From Pontibacter sp. E15-1 (GTDB lineage Bacteria > Bacteroidota > Bacteroidia > Cytophagales > Hymenobacteraceae), in NCBI RefSeq assembly GCF_022601975.1, contig NZ_JAKVIR010000002.1, forward strand, positions 124,001-188,000: a stretch of DNA of 64,000 nt, in the 5' to 3' direction. Made by a program: the position numbers and the translations under genes. The notes under the pieces were generated by a model. The model made no database searches and was not told the origin of the DNA. It saw only the letters and a program-made list of their open reading frames with translations. This document shows positions 59,138 through 64,000 of the stretch, in pieces. How positions within the stretch are numbered: position 1 is the first letter of the stretch; every line of letters starts with the position of its first letter.

Positions 59138-60484
59138 ATGCCCGAGCTAAAGTTGCTTCGCCGAATCATATACCCATTGCAGGAATTTGTGAAGGCAGAG
59201 TCCTTCAGCGGCATTCTGCTGATGCTGGTAACGCTGGTGGCGCTTGCCTGGGCAAACTCTCCCTGGGCCCATACCTACGACGCCGTCTGGAACACCCCGC
59301 TCACCATTGCCATCGGCGAATTCGGGCTCACCAAAGCCGCGATCCTCTGGATAAACGACGGGTTGATGGCCATTTTCTTTTTCGTGGTGGGCCTCGAGAT
59401 CAAGCGCGAGATGCTGATGGGCGAGCTGGCCTCGCTGCGGAGTGCCGCTTTTCCGGTGGTGGCCGCGCTGGGGGGTATGCTGGTGCCGGCCGGTGTCTAT
59501 GTGGCGTTTAACTATACCACGCCCGACCAACTGACGGGCTGGGGAATCCCGATGGCGACCGACATCGCCTTTGCCCTGGGTATACTCACGCTGCTGGGCA
59601 ACCGCGTGCCGCTCCCGCTCAAGCTCTTTCTGGTGGCCTTCGCCATCGTGGATGACATTGGCGCGGTGCTGGTGATCGCCCTATTTTATACCGCCCAGGT
59701 TGATTATTTAATGCTGTGGGTGGCCCTGCTCCTGTTTGGGATCCTGCTGGTGCTGAGTGCGCTGCGCGTGCGGCATATCTGGCTATACATCCTGCTGGGC
59801 GTGGTGATGTGGGTCGCTTTCCTGAAGTCCGGGGTGCATGCCACGGTAGCTGGCATCCTACTGGCGACGGCCATCCCGGCCCGCTCCAAAATAACCGACA
59901 ATGCGTTTATATCCTCCACCGACACTATTTTGGGAGAGCTGCAGGCAACGCACTATAACCGCACGGGAGACGAGGACGAAACGCCCGAAGAGGAGGACTT
60001 TCAGGCAGCTGTGCATACCCTTGAGAGCAATTGCGAGGAGGCCTTGTCGCCGCTGCATCGGCTGGAGCATGCGCTGCACCCGTACGTGGCCTATTTTATC
60101 ATGCCCGTTTTTGCGCTGGCCAACGCCGGCCTGTACATCGACGCGAACCTGACAAGCGGTTTCCTCAACTCCGTGTCGTGGGGAATTATCCTTGGGTTGG
60201 TTTTGGGCAAGCCGATAGGCATTCTGGTGTTTACAGGGCTGGCAGCCGCTACAGGGCTTATCGCGAAACCCGACTCCTTCAGCTGGGGGCAACTCATCGG
60301 GGCCGGGCTGTTGGGGGGCATTGGGTTCACGATGTCCATATTCATCGCCAACCTGGCTTTTGCGTCCTCCCCTTTTCTGGCGCAGGCCAAACTGGCTATT
60401 CTGCTCGCGTCTGTAGTGGCGGGTATTCTGGCCTATGTCCTGTTGCGGCTTGTATCGCGCGAGCAGCCAGAAGACAGGCCCTAG
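59138..60484 (+). CDS. nhaA: Na+/H+ antiporter NhaA
   Basis: 448 residues, about 60 longer than Escherichia coli NhaA. It exchanges intracellular Na+ for protons across the inner membrane. The signature IFFFVVGLEIKREMLMGEL, the TM4 motif TDIAFALGILTLLGNRVP and the TM5 aspartate pair in FAIVDDIGAVLVIALFYT (the ion site) are intact. The extra length is mainly an acidic insert at about 260-300 (GDEDETPEEEDFQ). It is a single-gene unit after the racemase terminator and converges on the universal stress gene. Confidence 0.95.
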   Translation: MPELKLLRRIIYPLQEFVKAESFSGILLMLVTLVALAWANSPWAHTYDAVWNTPLTIAIGEFGLTKAAILWINDGLMAIFFFVVGLEIKREMLMGELASLRSAAFPVVAALGGMLVPAGVYVAFNYTTPDQLTGWGIPMATDIAFALGILTLLGNRVPLPLKLFLVAFAIVDDIGAVLVIALFYTAQVDYLMLWVALLLFGILLVLSALRVRHIWLYILLGVVMWVAFLKSGVHATVAGILLATAIPARSKITDNAFISSTDTILGELQATHYNRTGDEDETPEEEDFQAAVHTLESNCEEALSPLHRLEHALHPYVAYFIMPVFALANAGLYIDANLTSGFLNSVSWGIILGLVLGKPIGILVFTGLAAATGLIAKPDSFSWGQLIGAGLLGGIGFTMSIFIANLAFASSPFLAQAKLAILLASVVAGILAYVLLRLVSREQPEDRP

Positions 60485-60539
60485 TCTTTACGGAAGCCCA
60501 GTTATACCCTGTCTGTAGCAACAGCAGGGCCATACCCCG

Positions 60540-61460
60540 TCAGCCGATTATTGCATCCAGGAAGCCGATCGTCTCATCCTTGTTTTTGAACACCAGCAAC
60601 GGGATGTCCATGTCGTGGCGCAGTATTTTCTCGGTTACGCTGCCAATCACGAAAAGGGCCGCCGCCGACATGCCCTTCGCCCCGATCACCAGCATGTCGG
60701 CGTGCGCGCGCTTGGCCTCCATCACCACCAGGGCTCCCACATCATCCTGTTCGTTTTTGCGCACCAGCACAAACTCAGCCCTCTCCTCCAGCTCCGGAAA
60801 GCGCCCGAGCAGCTTTTCGTACTTCTCGCGGGCAAAACCGCGCATGCGGTCGTCAAACTCCTCGTAGCTCATACCCAGCGTGATATACCCCGGCGGCACC
60901 TCGTACACGTGCAGGCAAACAACCTGCACATCCGGTTTGGACAGGGCAGAGTGCAGCACGCGGTCCAGGGCCATCTCACTGTATTTGGAGAAATCAACGC
61001 TGACCACAATCCGCCGCAGCCTTGGCTCAAAGGCCTCCGGCACGAACAGGACACTGTTACGCCCCGACCGCAAAAGCTTTTGGGCCAGCACCCCGCTGCC
61101 GTGCAGGCGCAGCTTCCTTCCCGCCAGGATCAGGTCTATCTGTTTTACGTTGGTCCAGTGCAGCAGCTGCTTCAACGGAGAGCCCTCGTCTATCTGCACC
61201 TCTACCTCCACCTGGGGCAAGCGCGCAAACACGGTCTGGACCTTGGCCGCTATCATCTGCCGGAAACTCTCTTCGGGGGTGAGCGTCTCCCGCCGCAGGT
61301 TGGGCAGCAGCTCCACGGGCACCTCAAGTTTTTTCTCAACATGGATAAAGCAGACATAATTTACCTGCAATTCAGCACACAGGTAAGCAGTGTATTCTAT
61401 CAGGGTATCGTCAGCGGGCGTAAGGTCGAGTCCTACCAACAGTCTGTTCAGCGTGATCAT
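60540..61460 (-). CDS. Tandem universal stress protein
   Basis: 306 residues, two Usp domains. The second (about 150-295) has the full nucleotide-binding pattern in MLVIGAKGMSAAALFVIGSV followed by T, fitting G-2x-G-9x-G(S/T). The first (about 1-145) has a degenerate loop (GRKLRLHGSGVLAQKLLRSG), so ATP binding is expected mainly in the C-terminal half. It is soluble and cytoplasmic. It lies between nhaA (convergent) and the mrp operon (divergent), suggesting a link to ion or pH stress. Confidence 0.88.
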   Translation of the reverse strand: MITLNRLLVGLDLTPADDTLIEYTAYLCAELQVNYVCFIHVEKKLEVPVELLPNLRRETLTPEESFRQMIAAKVQTVFARLPQVEVEVQIDEGSPLKQLLHWTNVKQIDLILAGRKLRLHGSGVLAQKLLRSGRNSVLFVPEAFEPRLRRIVVSVDFSKYSEMALDRVLHSALSKPDVQVVCLHVYEVPPGYITLGMSYEEFDDRMRGFAREKYEKLLGRFPELEERAEFVLVRKNEQDDVGALVVMEAKRAHADMLVIGAKGMSAAALFVIGSVTEKILRHDMDIPLLVFKNKDETIGFLDAIIG

Positions 61461-61597
61461 GTTTGGTTGTGTTAGGCTGTTAAATGCGTCATGCCGCCAC
61501 CCTTAGATTGGATGCTTTGCAACTAATTAAGCCGAGGCGGGTAAGTAATTCATACGTACGTTATTGTACAAAAAGATATACGGAATTTTATTTTTTG

Positions 61598-63901
61598 ATG
61601 GTTTACCTGCTCCTCACCGGCTTCCTCGTTGCCTTTGCGGCCCCGCTGCTGCACCATTGGCTGGGGAGGCGTGTGTTCGTGCCGCTGACCCTGCTCCCCC
61701 TCATTTTTTCAGCGTATTTTATTTGGCAGGTCCCGGGCGTGCTGGCCGGCGAAACCGTTACGCAGTCCATCTCCTGGGTCCCGTCGCTCGGGGTGCAGCT
61801 CCAGTTTCGGCTCGACGGGCTCAGCCTGCTCTTTGCACTGCTTGTCTCTGTTTTTGGGGTACTGATCATGCTGTATTCCCGCGGGTATATGGGTGAAACG
61901 CCACTTTTGGGGAGGTTTTACATGTACCTCACGCTGTTTATGGTGGCCATGCTCGGCATCGTGATTTCGGATAATTTCTTCTGCCTCTTTCTTTTCTGGG
62001 AGCTTACCAGCATCACATCCTACCTGCTGATTGGCTTCCACCAGCACAAATCCGAAAGCCGAACCGCCGCGTGGCAGGCCCTGCTCGTGACGGGAGCCGG
62101 CGGACTGGCCTTGTTTGCGGGGCTGCTGCTGTTGGGCCAGGCCAGCGGGGAGATCACGTTCAGCGGTATGATGCAGAGTGGTATGGATATCCGGGGCAGT
62201 TCGCTTTACCTGCCCGCAATGGTGCTGGTCATGCTTGGCTGCTTCACTAAATCGGCACAGTTCCCGTTTCATTTCTGGCTGCCAAACGCCATGGCCGCCC
62301 CAACGCCCGTCAGCGCATACCTGCACTCCGCCACCATGGTGAAGGCGGGGATTTACCTTCTGGCCCGCCTTAGCCCTGTATTTAACTCGGCAGAAATCTG
62401 GCAATTCACCTTGCCGCTGGTAGGCGGTATCACGGCGGTGATGGGGGCGGCACTGGCGCTGAAGCACACCGACCTCAAGGCGGTGCTGGCCTATACCACA
62501 ATCAGCGCCCTCGGCCTGCTCGTCATGCTCCTGGGGATCGGGACCGATGAGGCCACCAAGGCCGCACTGGTGTTTCTGGTGGCTCATGCCTTGTACAAGG
62601 GCACCCTGTTTATGGTGGCCGGCACCTTAGACCATTGCACCGGCACGCGGCAGCTGCCCCTGCTGAAAGGACTGGGCAGGCGCCTGCCCTGGGTTGGGGC
62701 GGCTGCCACGCTGGCGGCATACTCGATGGCAGGGGTATACCCGTCGCTCGGGTTTGTGGGCAAAGAGCTGTTGTATGAATCCGCGCTGCACAACAACGGC
62801 ACCCTCGGCCTGGTGCTGGGCGTGGCCCTGCTGGCGGGGATGGTGTTCGTGGCCATCGCCCTAGTGCTCAGCTTCCGGATATTCTGGCGGAAGTCCTCGC
62901 ACCCGATCGCGCTGCAGCATGCAGCCTCCCCCTACCTGTTTCTCCCGCCGCTGCTGCTGGGCTTGGCTAGCCTGGCGGGCGTCTCGGCAACCACGCCGCT
63001 GCTTCTGCAGGCCTCGTTGAGCATCGCACCGGAGCTGCACACAAGCGGGAAACTGGTGGAAAGCCAAGGGTTCTCGCTGGTGGTGCAGCTGAGCGCACTG
63101 ACCACGCTCCTGGGGTTGATTTTATACCTGTTCACGCCGCGCCTCCACCTGCGGCCATTTACCACTCAGGACTTCCCCTTCGGCCCTGACAGCCTGTATC
63201 ACCTGCTTTTTTCTAACTTCCTGAGCGGCTCAAAGCGCTTCATCCATACCCTGCAAGACGGCTATTTGCGCCACTACCTGGTCTACCTGCTGCTTTTTTT
63301 CTGCGGGCTCAGCTGCTATGTGCTATGGCGCGACGCGCTGGTGTTGCACCTGGGAGACAGGTTTTATATGCTGCAGTCGCTCAGGCTGTATGAGGTTGTG
63401 TTGTTCATACTGGTTGTGTCGGCGCTTCTGCTTTTGCTGAACACACGCTCGCGCCTTACCTCCATCGTGGTGATGGGGCTGGTGGGGTATTCGGCGGCCT
63501 TGTTCTACATTCTGTTCGGGGCGCCGGACGTGGCGGCTACCCAGTTGCTTATAGAGACGCTTACCGTTGTCATCTTCGTGCTGCTGCTGCACAAGCTCCC
63601 GGCCTTTAGCTACCTGTCGCATCAGGTGTTTAAGCTGTGGTATGTTTTTGTGGCAGTACTCTTCGGGTCCGTCATGACCTATGTACTGCTGCTGGTGCAG
63701 GAAAATGCCGTGTCATCAGACCTGAAAGACTTTTACGGAGAGGCCAGTTACCTGCAGGCTCACGGCAGGAACATGGTGAACGTGATACTGGTGGATTTCC
63801 GTGGCCTCGATACCCTGGGGGAAATAACCGTGCTGGCCGTTGCGGCGGTGGGCGTGTACGCCCTCCTGCGCCTCAAACCACAGAAAGGAGGCAAGCCATG
63901 A
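61598..63901 (+). CDS. mrpA: Mrp-type Na+/H+ antiporter subunit A
   Basis: 767 residues from the ATG at 61598; the frame is open further upstream but [20 protein letters not shown] is the usual start. It is the large NuoL-like subunit of the multi-subunit cation/proton antiporter. Features: [60 protein letters not shown] and [20 protein letters not shown], the proton-channel core. The C-terminal third includes the MbhE/MrpA tail ([40 protein letters not shown]). Over 18 membrane helices. Its stop overlaps the mrpB start by 4 bases (ATGA). Confidence 0.93.
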   Translation: MVYLLLTGFLVAFAAPLLHHWLGRRVFVPLTLLPLIFSAYFIWQVPGVLAGETVTQSISWVPSLGVQLQFRLDGLSLLFALLVSVFGVLIMLYSRGYMGETPLLGRFYMYLTLFMVAMLGIVISDNFFCLFLFWELTSITSYLLIGFHQHKSESRTAAWQALLVTGAGGLALFAGLLLLGQASGEITFSGMMQSGMDIRGSSLYLPAMVLVMLGCFTKSAQFPFHFWLPNAMAAPTPVSAYLHSATMVKAGIYLLARLSPVFNSAEIWQFTLPLVGGITAVMGAALALKHTDLKAVLAYTTISALGLLVMLLGIGTDEATKAALVFLVAHALYKGTLFMVAGTLDHCTGTRQLPLLKGLGRRLPWVGAAATLAAYSMAGVYPSLGFVGKELLYESALHNNGTLGLVLGVALLAGMVFVAIALVLSFRIFWRKSSHPIALQHAASPYLFLPPLLLGLASLAGVSATTPLLLQASLSIAPELHTSGKLVESQGFSLVVQLSALTTLLGLILYLFTPRLHLRPFTTQDFPFGPDSLYHLLFSNFLSGSKRFIHTLQDGYLRHYLVYLLLFFCGLSCYVLWRDALVLHLGDRFYMLQSLRLYEVVLFILVVSALLLLLNTRSRLTSIVVMGLVGYSAALFYILFGAPDVAATQLLIETLTVVIFVLLLHKLPAFSYLSHQVFKLWYVFVAVLFGSVMTYVLLLVQENAVSSDLKDFYGEASYLQAHGRNMVNVILVDFRGLDTLGEITVLAVAAVGVYALLRLKPQKGGKP

Positions 63902-64000
63902 AAACGATTATCTTCTCGACGGCCATCCGGCTGCTGACGCCGGTTTTTCTGCTGTTCTCGGTTTATATCCTCTTCAGAGGGCACAACCATCCGGGCGGAG
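63898..64000 (+). CDS. mrpB: Mrp-type Na+/H+ antiporter subunit B, 5' end only
   Basis: The ATG at 63898 opens a frame running to the window edge: [20 protein letters not shown] then [14 protein letters not shown]. This is the typical first helix and HNxPGGG motif of MrpB. Only 34 residues are visible. Translational coupling to mrpA through the ATGA overlap is clear. The rest of the mrp operon must lie beyond the window. Confidence 0.85.
   Translation, partial: MKTIIFSTAIRLLTPVFLLFSVYILFRGHNHPGG

Overview
The window looks like a chromosomal segment of a Bacteroidota bacterium of the Cytophagales, most likely Pontibacter or a close Hymenobacteraceae relative. Evidence: two proteins with type IX secretion (T9SS) C-terminal sorting domains, a Bacteroidota-type arginine operon with an ArgF'-type transcarbamylase and proC inside it, a Cytophagales-style polysaccharide locus, few Shine-Dalgarno sequences, and GC in the mid-50s percent by eye with AT-rich intergenic gaps. 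NhaA, an Mrp antiporter and a sodium:solute symporter suggest a saline or alkaline habitat. The genus is inference.

Layout. 1-13 kb is housekeeping: gatB (cut by the window edge), alaS, a MerR regulator, dprA, a cation diffusion facilitator, a probably dead GIY-YIG protein, a large T9SS-sorted surface protein, a truC-like pseudouridine synthase and a DnaJ/CbpA co-chaperone with a small partner gene. 13-36 kb is one plus-strand accessory block. A hybrid histidine kinase (HisKA-HATPase-REC) and a kinase-like protein without an H-box but with REC and HPt domains come first. Then follow a lone receiver protein and an initiating phosphoglycosyltransferase with an N-terminal pseudo-receiver. After these comes a Wzx/Wzy-type exopolysaccharide operon: half-length TolC-like protein, Wzz/Wzc-like protein with decayed kinase motifs, Wzy, three GT2 and two GT4/GT1-type transferases, a 37-residue membrane peptide, Wzx and an acyltransferase. 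A T9SS protein and a secreted clan-A-like glycoside hydrolase end the block at a strong terminator.

36-42 kb holds a YqaE/Pmp3 protein, a compact minus-strand amidoligase operon (C39-like peptidase, RimK-type ATP-grasp, GCS2 ligase, N-formylglutamate amidohydrolase) and a divergent four-helix-bundle sensor stub. 42-52 kb is the arginine operon on the minus strand: GNAT, argG, argC, argD, argF', argB, proC, argE-like, then four palindromes, then argH. Valine at the specificity position of ArgF' points to succinylated intermediates.

52-64 kb carries a small membrane protein, a retropepsin-like protease with a PDZ domain, a CLC-F-like anion antiporter, a symporter-acetyltransferase-racemase operon, nhaA, a double universal stress protein and the start of an mrp operon.

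No rRNA, tRNA, CRISPR array, insertion sequence or prophage was recognised. The two most interesting systems are the kinase/receiver/phosphoglycosyltransferase control module of the polysaccharide locus and the four-gene amidoligase-peptidase operon.
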